Shown here piece by piece: positions 12,251 to 25,065 of a stretch of DNA of 64,000 bases. How positions within the stretch are numbered: the stretch's first letter is position 1; each line of letters opens with the position of its first letter. The stretch is from the NCBI RefSeq assembly GCF_009870125.1, contig NC_046683.1, positions 66,107,869-66,171,868 of the forward strand, in the 5' to 3' direction. The translations under genes and the position numbers were made by a program. The notes under the pieces are model-generated. The model ran no database searches. It was not told the origin of the DNA and worked only from the letters and a program-made list of their open reading frames with translations. The stretch comes from Drosophila pseudoobscura. Taxonomy: Eukaryota > Arthropoda > Insecta > Diptera > Drosophilidae.

Positions 12251-15200
12251 ACTCTTTGGGGCTGCAAAACCTGCCACTGACCTTTCCTCTACGCTTGGAG
12301 GCCTTTTCGGCGCATTTTATTTACAATTTGGACTCCCAATTAAAGATCAAAGTGCGACGAGTATGTGTTTCTGTCTTTTTTGGGATGCGCATTTTGTATA
12401 TAGCTTTTGTACAAAATGGCAGACGTTGTTTGTCATTAACAGCTCCCTCTCCCCACAAACAGCGGACCTCCGCCACACGAACAACAACAACAGTAAAAGC
12501 CCCAACATTCGCCCCAAACATTGACATCGAGCATCGGGCATCGAGCATCGAGCATCGGGCATCGAAGGCAGTAATCAGTCACATCCAAGCATCGACTTTC
12601 CAAGTGAATGGGCGGGACGTGACTGGTGTCCGGGCGGGAGTACATATGCTATATATAATGGTAGTGTCTGTATATAAGGAGTACGTGCACATAGGAGCAG
12701 GAGGGGGAGGCTGTAGCTCTGTCCCTTTCTGCCAGCCAGAAAGCATTTGTATTCTATTTGCTTATGTAAAACGAAGAGCTCCCACAAAACTCCTCTTACT
12801 CGCTCTCTCCCTCTCTCTCTGTCTCTTTTGCACACTCAATCTGCCTCTCGCTCTAGCTCTGTTTACTTATTTACTTTTGTCTGTCTTCCATCTCTCTCTC
12901 TCTCTGTCTCTCTCTCTCTTTCTGCTTGTGTGACTGTGAATCGTTGGTTTTTTTTCTCGATTTGAAATGTGACTGAAATTTTAATGCCAAAATTTTTGTT
13001 TGCTTTTCTCTCTCTCTGCTTTTCTCCTTCCCTATCGCTATGGCTATGGCTATCTCTTTTCGTAGTACTGCAAAAGGGGGCGGGGGGCGAACAAGTGGGT
13101 GTGGTAGAAGCAGGGAGTGAGGTAGGAGGAGTAGGTGCAGCAGGCAGCAGCGGCGAGGAGGCATATGTGGATTTATTATGCTGATTTTATTTGTTGTCGC
13201 TTTTAATAATAAACAACGAAATATTTATTAATGATTAATAAACAAAGAATAAAGAATATACTCGTATCTGTAGAATCAACGTCATTCTGTGAATCAGAAT
13301 ATTGGAATGGAGGAATGGAATGGACATGTATCATACGTATATGGGAATATGGGAAGGGGAAGTGCCTGCGGATGGATATCGTAGCGTCAGAGAGTGACGC
13401 ACTCCCCCATCCGAGAAACCAAAAAGGGCTATGGCATACAACATCTTTTTGGCTAAGAATCGCATATATTCTGTCGATTCATGCAGAGCTTTATTTGACA
13501 TCAGTATTGCCCGATAGTCTGGATAGGGATTTAATAGTTTAATATGAAAGATTGAGGGGCAGGATTAATATTCCATGAGATATATCCATGACTCGATTTC
13601 TGTGACTACTAAGCCCTCGTTTTTACAGATGTGCATCTATAGATCCTGCTAAGAGTAATTTCCAGCCAACTAGAGTTTGGTACGATCTGATATCTTTTCT
13701 TTGAATATATTTCATATCTTATCCAGTATAAGGTACTCGGGGTCAAGCCCCTGCTCGCTCGCTTTGCTCGCCTTTACGGGTAAAATATCGGACGACGACG
13801 ACAACCCAAAACTTTTTGATATAATAGAGAGATAGAGATACTTAAAACAGAATCGGTATAGTAAATCAGTATAAAATCTATAAAGTGTCTCCTAGTATAC
13901 CCCCAAAAACCATCAACAGTCCAAAAATACTGCCATTAATCCTACCTTTCGAATCAATTTTGGAATACTTTATAAATGAGTGACCTTTTTGCTGTTTTGT
14001 AGCTTTCGAAATTTGCATTTTCCGAATCAATTGTCCCAAAGACGGCAAAGATGGAGAGCCTTCGCATTTGTCACTGGAAAGCGAAGATTGCCATCGAACT
14101 GAGGCCAAGGGAAAAGTCACGGAAAGGGGTAGGTACTCACTCCCCTGACACTGACTACCCCCTCTTTTCTCTATCGTTCCACCTTTCATGCATTCCCAAT
14201 GAAGAATCACTTTGCATACGCCGGAAAGGGGGATACCCTGAAGAGTCCTTCAGTGAAAATGTATTCCCGAAATGGAATGAAATGAAATTTAACTCTGATA
14301 AGTTTTCAGGTGACTTTTCATTGGACTTTGCCGCTTTGTTGTTGCATTTTCCGCACTCGAGAGAGAGTAAGAGAAATGCGAAAACATTTGTAATTTGCAT
14401 CTGCCTCACACCACCGCCCACCCCCCACCCCCCACTCTGTGGAGAGAAGTTGAACTTTTTAATGAGATTTAATGGCGCCACTGGGAGGCAAGAAGGACAC
14501 AAAGCCATTCACTGGAGGTCCAGGAGCTGCGTCTCTGCGTCGCGTAACCTGTAAGTGAGCATTAAATCATTTTGGGCAGAAGAGCGGATAAGGCGGGCAG
14601 GAGCCTGGAGACCATTCTGAGCCGCACAGGGGGGCATGGAGTATCGGGTTACATCGCCTGCAACATAAATCTTTGTGCCTCATCTTTTGCGATAAGCGGA
14701 AAATATTCAAAAATGAATTATTAAACCCCCCAAAAAGCCCTCTCTCTCTTTCTCTCCTTCTCTCGCGCTCTCTTGGACGGAAGGGAGTCGCTTCTCATCC
14801 CCCGAAGGCACCTCCTCGTGGCGCCCACAAGAAGATCCATCATTTTCTAATTAGAGTCCAATCTGTTCTCTGGACGAGGTCCTGCCTCCGTCCCCGCCCC
14901 CACCCCCGCTCTCATGTGGAGCCCCATCATATGAGGGGAAAAAGTTGCCGCTTTTTGACCGCATTTCTGTGGTAGCAAGTGTTAATAATGGCATTTCGAG
15001 GAGAGGACGAGAGCCCGAGAACACGAGAGGACTCCCGGCATAATCTTCCTGCCTCTGCCACTGCCGCTGCTCCTGCGGTAAATGAAATTAAATTGTCCTT
15101 TTTCATTTTGATGCATATCAGTGTGTGCCAGGCAGAAGGAGGGGGAGGTGGATTGGGAGTGGGTGTGGGTGGCAGTGACAATAAATTAATATTAGCGTGT

Positions 15201-18200
15201 GGACCACAAGAGGCACAGCCACCCCCCGGTGGAACGAATGAACTAATAAAGCATATGGATGGACATGTAGAAGGGGCAGGGCAGGGCAGGGCAGGGATGA
15301 GTGCCAGAAGGACGTCGCATATGTGTGTCGGTGTGTGTGTTATGTAACGAGAGAGGGAGCTGCAAAGACATGTGGGTGGGTGGGCCGTGCCACATGCGTG
15401 TGTGTCCGTGAAGTTCGACTGGTGTCATGTTGGCTGTCAGTCGACACAGCCGCAAGAGAAGGAGGATGGTCTCTGATGAGCAAGGAGTGAAGAGAAATAG
15501 AGAGAGAGGGTGGGGGATGGGGAGCCCCCTTCTCCCAGGCAGAAGGAAACATCAGTGTCAATCAATTTGTGCAAACAGCAATGGCCTTTGGATGATGTTG
15601 ATGAGCGGAAACCTGCACCAGCGACTAATTGAGGAAGAGAGCAACAGGAAGAGGAAAAGAAGGGGGAGATACAGGACGAGGAATAGTAGACGGGCAGGAG
15701 ACCCTTTGGAGTAGAGGAAACGGCACTAAAAAGAACAGCACTAATCGAAGGATCAGGTGTAGAAGGAACAGCAGAAGGAGTAGGAACAGCAGAAGTAATA
15801 GGAACAGAGTGGTAGAAGGAACAAGCGTAAATGGAACAGTGATATGAAGGAACAGGTGCTGAAGATAGAAGGAACAAAGGAATAGCAGTATCCAAAACCG
15901 CGTAATAAACGGCATAGGTAAGCGGAACAGAGTGGTAAATGGAACAGGGGCAGTATGAAGATCAACAAGAGCTGGAGTTTCATGGGGAACCCCCTTAATT
16001 TCACTCATTTCCCACATGATAAGATGTCGTGTTCATCATTACAAAATCTGAAATTTCGAAGACTTTCCATCATTCCATTATTGGCTTTTTGGGTCCGATA
16101 ATTTGCCGATGACCTCAGCTGACCCCCAGATACATGTGCACCTATTAATTCTATATTCCACATTTATTTGCACTAGCCTTTTGCACCGCATTTCTGACCG
16201 AGCAAACAATCTACCGAAAGTCCTCCCATATTTGGCAGCAATTTGCTGACGACGACTGTCGACAGTCGACGGACGACGGGTTTTGTGGTTTGGGTAATTG
16301 TTGCCATTCAAAGGACAAACATACGAGTATTTCGTGGGGGGAAAGTCCCTCGTATGAGGAACTTAATGACATACACACACAACACCCACCCACACACGCG
16401 CAGATAATCACTGCCTCCTGCCACTCCCCCCGTGCATCATTTAAAGCAGAGAGAGAGAGAGAGGGAGAGACGTTGCTCTCATGCATTATTCATTGCACGG
16501 CCTCTCACGCATTTTTCCTCATTTTTCCTGCTGTTGTTTCTGCTGTTTCTATGCTGTGTGTTTTCCTTCTATCCGAAAAATTGCCACAGCAGCAAGTGAA
16601 AATTTAATAAAGAGAAATTTCCTTGGCTTTTGTCTTGTCTTTCGGGGTTTTCTCTTGCTAACGAACTTCCTGTTTGGTTTTGAGAGAAACAGAGAAAGAA
16701 TTAGAGGGGAATCAGAGTCTGATTTGACGAGTAATTCCACTTTCAGTCTTTCTGTCTTTCTGTCCCTGAGACGGCAATTAAATGCATTCGAAACGAGCTT
16801 CTGACCAGCAGATGATTATGGGGCTTATTTATAGAGAATTTTCCATGGGGCAGGCCAATCCTCGGAGCATGTGTGTATATCCTTTTGGATGGTGGAGGAA
16901 GTCAATCGTTTGAAACACTCTCCAGTCATATTTAGACCTGTTTTCATTGCGATATCTTCTTCCAAGTTCCCATTTCTTTGTTCCATTATGCCCTGCATAA
17001 GCTCTGTTCCATTACCATTATTCCGAATGGTCCTTTTGCATCTTGGAAAAGCAATTTGAATGCAAATATCTCAAACAGCAGCTGCCTTCGCCTTCGCCTC
17101 CGCCTCCCACTGCAAGATGTCCCCATAAAAAAGCGTTGAGATTCGCTAATTAAACGGGGGAAATGGCCAAAGGGAGTAAAAGGAGTGAAAGGAGTCGCGG
17201 AAGGAGGAGTAAGGGGTATCAGCCGTGTCAAATGTTAAATGGTTTGTGACTGGCGAAAGGGTTAGGCGGAGGGCCTTGTTGAAATTAGCATTAATTGGCC
17301 ATTGGCCGCCACTCGACCCCACCGAAAAGACCTGAAACCGAAACGCTGAATGGTCCTCCAGGGAGCTCTTCCAGGACCTCTTAAATAAGGCCAACAAACG
17401 AAAAGCCACACAACAACGAAAGCACAAGAGAAAGCAGAGAAAGTGTGGCAGCCAGGAAAATGGGAAAACAAAAGGCTTTAAGATGAGACACAAGTACAAC
17501 ATAATTTGACAAGTCATAATATTGATGGCATTGGCCAGGATTTATGGGCCACATCATCTGCGAGGGCTATGAGATGCGAAGGATGCCCTGGGTGCCATGG
17601 ATGCGATGCAGGATTCGATTGTGGGGTTGGGTTTTCGATTATATGGTCTTGTAATCGAACAGATCGACAATGGGGTCATAAATCTTGTGTCCTGCCTCTG
17701 TCTCTGTCTCTGCTCCCTCTGCTACACTTTAAATCGAAATGGAAGATTTATTGGCCAGCCACAAGTGCGAATCGTAACCCTCAATCCTCCAGCCTCAGTC
17801 CTCAAGCCTTGCCTGGATTCCTGTGAAACCCCTATCATGTATACCCCTTTCCCGTGCCCGTGCCCGTTCCCGTGCCCTTTCCCTCTCCCTTTTCTCTTTC
17901 TCGCTCTCTCAAGTGGCTTGAATGCAACATATGTGCGGGTCCTGGGCCTCTCCCAGCTCTCCTCAAAAAAGGGTTGCTCTATTCTGGTCACTCCTCCCCC
18001 CATGGCCTGCCTCTATGTCCTCCCGCTCTGCATTTCCTTTTAATATAACCTCTAGTTGAACTAATTTCGAGTCCTTTTTTTTCGGAGCAGTTTACAGACG
18101 ATAAATTTAACGCAATTCTTTTTCCCCGCGTTTTAATTTCTCAAACAATTGTTAGACTCATTTTTTGTCCTCCGAAACGCCTTGGAATTTCGAAGGATTT

Positions 18201-18914
18201 CAGGGGGGGAGAGAGGTGTACGGTGCACGGTGTACAAAATATGCAAATGTCCATGAAATTGTCGGGAAATTGGTAGAAAAAATGTTGGAAAAAGTAAAAG
18301 AAATTAACAAACATAAAATTAATGTTTGGCACCCAACAAATTTCTCTTCTGTGCCTCGAAATGCTGAACCCTGAAAGGACATCGGACGGAAGGGAAGAGG
18401 GAAAAAGGAAACGAAACGAAAGGAAAGGCAGGGGGGAGGAAGGGGAGGGAGGTACAGCTAAGGATACTTTCTGTATGTGTGTCCTTCCTGCACGTGTTTC
18501 CATTTGCGACATCATTCGACACTTGGCTGGCTTTTCTTTTCTTTTATTTTCTTTGTTGCGAAAATTGTTTTTCCTTCTCTCGATAGAAATCGCATCGGGA
18601 AGGAGGAGCAGCTCCTTCTGGAAGGACACACACACAGAGGCACACACAGGCACACATCCCCAAAGTGCAGCTTATCAAAATGCACAAAGTGTGACCAAGT
18701 GCCAATAGGAATCATCCGGAAAGTGGCCGAAAAAGGAGCGAGGAATGAGGCTAAATGGTTGATAACCGCTCAAGTGGGAAATGAGTCCTTGCGGGCAATC
18801 TCAGGTGTATTTCAGATGATTGAGTGGCCATATAGATTTGAGGCGAAGATCCTACAGATACACTTATGTTCTCTGTCTCTCGAAAGAAATAATTGATGAT
18901 CCAGACAGAGTCTA
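12251..18914. other. Non-coding, simple-repeat-rich DNA
   Basis: No supported gene. Contents are CATCGAG/CATCGGG at about 12,530-12,568, CT-rich DNA at about 12,795-12,930, GGGCA repeats at about 15,273-15,297, GAACAG/AGAAGGA-rich degenerate repeats at about 15,715-15,950, a 16-bp perfect palindrome at 16253-16268, and CCGTGC/CCCGTT repeats at about 17,850-17,885. Confidence 0.5.
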
Positions 18915-19250
18915 GAATGAGGTTAGGACTAGTGGAATGAAACATCTTTCTCTGTCTTAATTCGATTTTGCATTCAGTTATTGGGGAATGGCCTCTATTT
19001 TTCTATAGAAAGGAACGAGAGATGCCACCGGAGGTTACCATAAATCATAAATCGTTTCGAAATCTATCTCCTTTCCGTATATTACAATGAAATAACAGAC
19101 ATTTTCTCAATGAATGAGGTTGGGAATAGAGGAATGGAATGCTAATTATATACAAAGTGAGGTTGAAAGGTTGCTCTAACCCTTTCGATCAGTGAAGTCA
19201 TGTGTTTTGCTTGTCCCAAAAGAATAAGGTTATGAATAGTGGAATGAAAC
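18915..19250 (+). repeat. Three copies of a 29-bp motif
   Basis: GAATGAGGTT followed by GGAATAGTGGAATGAAAC-like sequence occurs at 18915-18943, 19112-19140 and 19222-19250. Each copy differs from the others at a few positions. The spacing is irregular (197 and 110 bp), so this is not a simple tandem array. Confidence 0.65.
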
Positions 19251-22200
19251 AGTGCATTGCATGGAATAGTCGCCATCCGTCGTTCCGCTTCCACTCGCAA
19301 CCCTCCAGAGATGGCAACTGAGTTTATTTTACCGTGCTATATCTATAATCCATGAACCCATACACCCATGCACCCATATCCATATCCATCCACATCTCCA
19401 GCAGCCAATTGTGATGTTTGATTGATGGAGCGAGTGGCAGATTGAAGCGAGTGGAGGAACGGAGGAGTGAACTCCCTTCAATTATGTAAATCCCCGTTGA
19501 CCTCTCGGCTCTCGGGTCTGGGCAGAACGCAGAGGACACGCCGGACAGGACAGCAAGTGTGCAGAATTGCAGAATTATGGAAAATGGCAATCGCAGGACG
19601 TCATTTGTCATCATATATTCGTATATTCGGATATTCGGGTATTCGTATACTCGGATATTCGGGCGGTAATGTCCTGGAAACTATGGAACCATACAGACGA
19701 GCAGTTGCTTCGGTGGTGGCTCGGTGCATGGCAGCAGCAGCAGCAGCAGAAGGAGAAGGAGAAGGAGAATATCCTTCGAAATGTTAATGAAAACATGTGT
19801 CGGCAATAAAATGATAATCATGATTTACAATCTCCCATAATCATCTGGAATTCTTTGTGCCCCGAACGGAGAGCCTGAACGTGATCAATTCTTTAGTTTT
19901 TCGCAAAAGGAAATATTCATAATTCGCCCATAATTGCCGAGAGCCGAAGGACATTAATGACAGAACGACTTATGGACTTAATTTATGGACAGAACCGAAG
20001 GCGTGGAATGCCCCTTTGATTGAATTAACATTAAGAAACGATTGGGGGATGGCATGGGGGATGGAACGGCTCCCCATGAAACCTCTAATTTGTAGAAGAC
20101 TAGCTTTTCGTAGATTTAATTATTGTTTATGCACTCGCTGGGCGAGTAATTATGCAAAAATCCACGTCGTGCAGGGAGAGGGCTTCTCCACGTCCCCCCC
20201 CTCTCCTTTTTGTAAATATTTGGCAACACTTTTCATTGAAAGGCAACCCTAATGCTCTTAATTCGTACCAGTAAAAAAGGGTTGTTTGAAGGGGATTGGC
20301 TTTGGGTTCTGTTGGTGTCAATATGTGAACAAAGGGAATTTGCATGCCACAGACTCTGAGAGGGGGTAGAGACAGGGAAAACATTCATTAGCTTTGACTT
20401 TGTTTGTGGATTGTGATTGAAAAATCATTGAGTGAGGGAAACTGTTTCCCCTCCCCTTCCCTTCCACCAATACTTATTGGAAACGGGAAGACCTCCAGAC
20501 CTCCACCTCCGTAATTATTGAATGAAGAAAGTAACTCTGGAGCTTCCACCATTCGAATTGAAGTATTCTTCGAAGCACCTTCTCCCCCATTTACCATAAT
20601 TAACCCCCAGCCACCCCAAGAAGCCTTGGCAACGCGTCGTCCTTTTGGCCATAAACTCGAAGCGTTCGGGGCTGCCAAAGTGTTTTGTTTGCACTTTTTA
20701 ATTTACTGCAATTCGGATGCCAAATCAAAATCAGATAAGAAACGCATAAAAATCCCTCGGCACAGGGATCCTTAGAGTCGCCCCCTCTCCCCAGTCTCCT
20801 GCTCCTTCCTCTGCTCCAGCCATTCATTGTTCCGTTCCATATGTGCCAGAGCTTAGCAACTGCCATAATTCAAAGGCGGAGAGAAACTCTTTCCAGAGAG
20901 AGAGAGAGGCAGGTTGCCCACCCCCTTGGGCGCTTTTCATTCCCATTTCCATTTCCATTTGCGAAACGGATTTATTTTTTAAAATGCCGCAGGGATCGAT
21001 TATTACCGTTCAAATTCGCATAAAACGTGCAAGATGCCAGGAGAACGATTTTAAAATGCGAGAAACGAGAAACGAGAGTTTGACAATCTTTTCGGGATGG
21101 GGATGGGGATGAGGATGGTGATGGGCACCCGAGAAGGGGAATTGGAATACGAATACGAATACGAACGACTCCCATATGGGGTGGTAGATGGCATTTGGGC
21201 CTTGTTTTTGGATTCGATTCGATTCGATACCCAATCGGGCGGTGTGGGTGTGGGCGCGGGAGGTTAAGGCAATAATTTAAGGAATTTGAAGTCAATCGAA
21301 GGCAGCATTCAAGTTCTTTGTGCGAACTCGCGATATGAATCTCAATAAAAATGCATTTAAAATGTTGACAAAGGACTTGCGAGTGGCAGTGTCCCCCGAT
21401 TGCCATCCAATCCTCCAAGTTCATTTTCGGCAATTGCTGCGACTCCATGTGGCACGCAATTTGCTCGTAACTCTGCGGCACACAGCTGAGGCCGAACTTC
21501 TAGGGAATGTGTGGCAGCCGGGCCGCCAGGCAGCCTCCTCATAAATTCAGAGAGTTTTTCCTTTCCTTTCCTTTTTTTGCTTTGGGGAAAATTATTCAAA
21601 TGGTTAATTTGCAAACAAATTTTGGGCAGCATATGGCCAAGGATAAAGGAAAAAGGATAAAGGTTGGGGCAAGGGTTTCCAATGGGAATTGAGATCTGCT
21701 TTGGCACTCCTCCATGATACTGATCTAACGAATGATACGAGCATTGCAAGTACCTAGTACTTGTAATAATAGTCACATAGCCTCTTGTGTGCGGGTTGAT
21801 ATTTTGACATTTATGATGGGAACAGCGCCAGAGCCAGAGCCACAGCCAGAGTTAGAGCCAGAGCCCGAGCCCAGGACTATCTGCTGCCCCCTGCTGATCC
21901 TCAACAGACAAGAGAGGGCGAGGGGAGAACAGTCAGTGCTGGCCACTTTCCAGAGAAAGGTCTGAGAGAAAATAATGTCATAAATTTCATAAACTGTCAG
22001 CGGAACACTCATACAGACACCTGCACCCAGAGGATCTACCTGTAGAGCAGGACGGAGGATCGATAAGGAGTGCAAGGAGGATTCCTCGAGGAATGGCAGG
22101 GAGCTGGCTTCAAGGATGGGGCTCTGATTGGGAAGCAATTAACCCGCAGAACGAACGAAAAAGCCTTCCAATTAGTCACATTACACGGGACGAAAAGAGA

Positions 22201-25022
22201 GAGAGGGGGGAAACATGCTCTTTTGGCCATAAATGGAAATGGCAAAAGGCAGCCAGAGAGAGAGGCTCCAGGTTTGCAGGTTTCCTGGAGAGCAGATAAT
22301 TGAGAGCGCCCCAACGAGAGAGCAGAAACCGATGAAACCGATGAAAAGCTTAAGCAAACGAGAGACGAGATCTCTTCCTTTTCGTCCAATGATTGACATC
22401 GCAGCAGAGTCCCAGGAAAAGCCAACCATCCACCGATCACCGATCACCGATCGATCCATCGATCCATCCGCTAATTGAATGGCAATTAAAAAGGAAATCA
22501 AAATGTAAATTGAACAAATGAACAGAGACCGAGCCAGACCCCTATGTGGCACTAGAGGAGGCACGTGTCCATCCACCGATCCACTGCCAGATTTAGAAGT
22601 CCCCCAGCCCCCACCCGCGACCCGCAACCCACAACCCGCAGCCCGATCCCGCTCCCGATCCCTAGATGGAGTCGCCACGCTCTGGCGTCGCTCCATAAGG
22701 ATGCCAATGCGATCGTACGCGGAATTTGTTGATGGAAGCTTGATTTATGGAAACGTCTTGCAGACGTCTCGCAATTTCAGACCCAAATTTGGTTAAATTT
22801 CATTATGGCAGTACAGAAACAGAAACATAAACAGAAAAAGCCACAGCCACAGAGATCTGTGATCTGTGATTTGTGATCTGTGATCTGTGATCTCCTCCCG
22901 AGGGGCACATGATGATCCCGAGATCTGCCCTGGAGATAGACGTTTCCTCAATGTTCCATTTCCGCTGCCACTGCCACGGCGGCGGGGGAGGCGACTCAAT
23001 GTTTTTACCTGTCGAAATTTCTCATGAATGAAGACATCATTGGTGTGGAGAGCAATCTCTCGCTCTCTCTGTGGATCCCCAGCACGCGCTGTGCATACGA
23101 GAACCCCTCCGGTATCTAGTATCTAAGTATCTGTGTATCTATGTATCTATGTATCTGTGCATCTTTCATTCAGTATGGCACTGTTGCCTTTTTTTTGGGG
23201 GCGCTATATCTCCTGCTGTTTATCTTGTGGGTTCTTCCACAATAATTCTATTTCTATCCTAAATTCTGTTTCATTCTGAAAAGATTCGAACGTGATTGAA
23301 ATTTTAAGTTCCTTGGTTTTTTATGAATGAAACCCCGAATGAAATGAAATGGGGCCACCGATTCCTGGAGTTTTAACTATCAATGGAGCTTCGACTTTAG
23401 ATGCTTTCCTGCTCTAAGTTTTCCTCTAACTCCTGCCCCACCCCGGCCCACTCTTGGTCTCCGTATCAGAGTAATGTTCCCATGATTTATGGCCTTCAAT
23501 AAATCGAGACAGAGAGAGAGAGCACACACATTCCCTGGACTGGGACTGGGACTGGGAGAGGGGGCTGGGGACTGGGACTTTTATTTCACGCTCTAATTTT
23601 TTGATAAAAGCCATCCCATCCCCAACCGAGAGCTTCGCACTGGAAGCAGATGCCTCCATTAATTCCGCATAATTTTCCAATATTTCAGATGTCCTGTCGG
23701 CACAATTAGCAGGAGGCCGGATCCAAGGATCTGCGAGGTTGTTTGGCAATTGTTTCTTTAAGGATTCCCCAAAGATTCTCCCCAAAGAACTGAAGCTTAA
23801 AGACGGCGCAACTCCATCAAGCGATGATGGAATCTGGAGCAAGTCGAAAGGGTTTTAGAGTCCATGTCGTGGCATATTATTAGATCGGAATCGAAATGGG
23901 AATCGGAATAGTGGACCATAACTCATCCTTGGACTGGCCCCCTTTGGGCAGAAGAAGGTCATTTGTTATGTGTCCACCACCCAAGCGTCTGCCCTGCCTT
24001 CTGCCTCCCGTACTCGTGCCTCCTGCACTCGTGCCCCGCTTTGTTGCATGACGAAAGTGTCGCATATTTGACCCGAGTGACATATGTGGAAGGAGCAGGG
24101 GCTCTGCCCGGGGATGTTCCTTGACAAATGATGCCACTTCGTCTGTGATTTATCAAAAAACGAACTCGAAATTATAAAAATATTTTTCTCATTTTCCCTG
24201 GCTTCGGATTAATGGATATGGATTCGAAAGGCAAACTCTGCTCGAAAGAAGGGAATTCCATCAAGCGGTTCATTGCACTTGTTCTTCAGGGAGATGGAGA
24301 GGCAGCGAGGCAGGGAGGGAGGAGGGGTCTGTTCTCTACAGAGAGGCGTCTATAGTGTCATATTCTTCAGAGAGAGAGCCCCGTTCTTCTGGGAGTGTGG
24401 CTTATACCCTCTCATTCAGCAGTTTATCTGGTCTTTCGGCTGATTTGTTGCCATTGCAGTGCCTTTGGCTATTGGCCTTTGTCCGGCTCTCGCCTGCATA
24501 GTCTTGCGGGCGTATCGATTTTTGCCAGACGCCTCGAGACGTGACGCGAATCCGTAATTGAAACGAAGAAAACCTGCAGCAAAAGGTCCTTTAAAGAGCA
24601 AAGACTCCCTTCCTGTATTTTCGCTTTCGCATTTGCCTCCGTTTAAGGTTCAAAGTGTCAAAGAAATTAGTTTATAATTATTGGGCGCTTTAAGAGCCGC
24701 CTCACAGACACCGCCTCAAGTCGCAGGTCTCGGGTCCGTCTGTCTGCCGCTTGCCCCCCCTCTGGGCCTCTGTCTGGGCCTCTTTCTGTGGCATGTTGCG
24801 CGCTTAAGTGCGGACATGCTGCGAACATTTATCTTAATTGCCATTCAATTGAGGAGACACCAACGACAGGCAGGCCGTGGATTCAATTTGCATACACGCG
24901 ATGTCTGTTTGGGGGCACCACGGCGCAGAGGCACGGCGGCACAGAGAGTCCTCCTGTGGCACTGCCTCTGCCTCTGTTGGTGCTCTCGTTCTCTCCGCTC
25001 TGTTGCAATCACCGATGCTCAC
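19251..25022. other. Non-coding, simple-repeat-rich DNA
   Basis: No supported gene. Main repeats are ATATTCG at about 19,614-19,668, CAG then GAGAAG at about 19,733-19,770, CAGAGC at about 21,827-21,875, CACCGAT at about 22,431-22,470, TGTGATC at about 22,855-22,893 and GTATCTAT at about 23,110-23,165. Confidence 0.5.
21971..22008 (+). promoter_or_regulatory. ~38-bp repeated element, copy 2 (ATGTCATAAATTTCATAAA)
   Basis: This is the partner of 5311-5349, 16.7 kb away in the same orientation. A TTTCCAG-containing stretch precedes both copies by about 20-45 bp. Confidence 0.55.
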
Positions 25023-25065
25023 TGTTTGTGCAACTAATTAACATTTTTAATGGGTAATCCTTGTA
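25023..25065 (+). promoter_or_regulatory. 43-bp repeated element, copy 2 (TAATTA core)
   Basis: This is the second copy of the element at 4717-4759. The two differences are adjacent (CG against GT after TTAATGG). Simple repeats lie on its right. Confidence 0.6.

Noticed and set aside
12256..12933. Plus-strand open frame of 225 codons
   Set aside because: Much of it is translated CT-repeat (Ser-Leu runs) and CATCGAG repeat. No coding signature was seen.
15437..16017. Overlapping minus-strand frames rich in Ser, Leu and Phe
   Set aside because: They are translations of a degenerate GAACAG/AGAAGGA repeat. The hydrophobic look is a repeat artefact.
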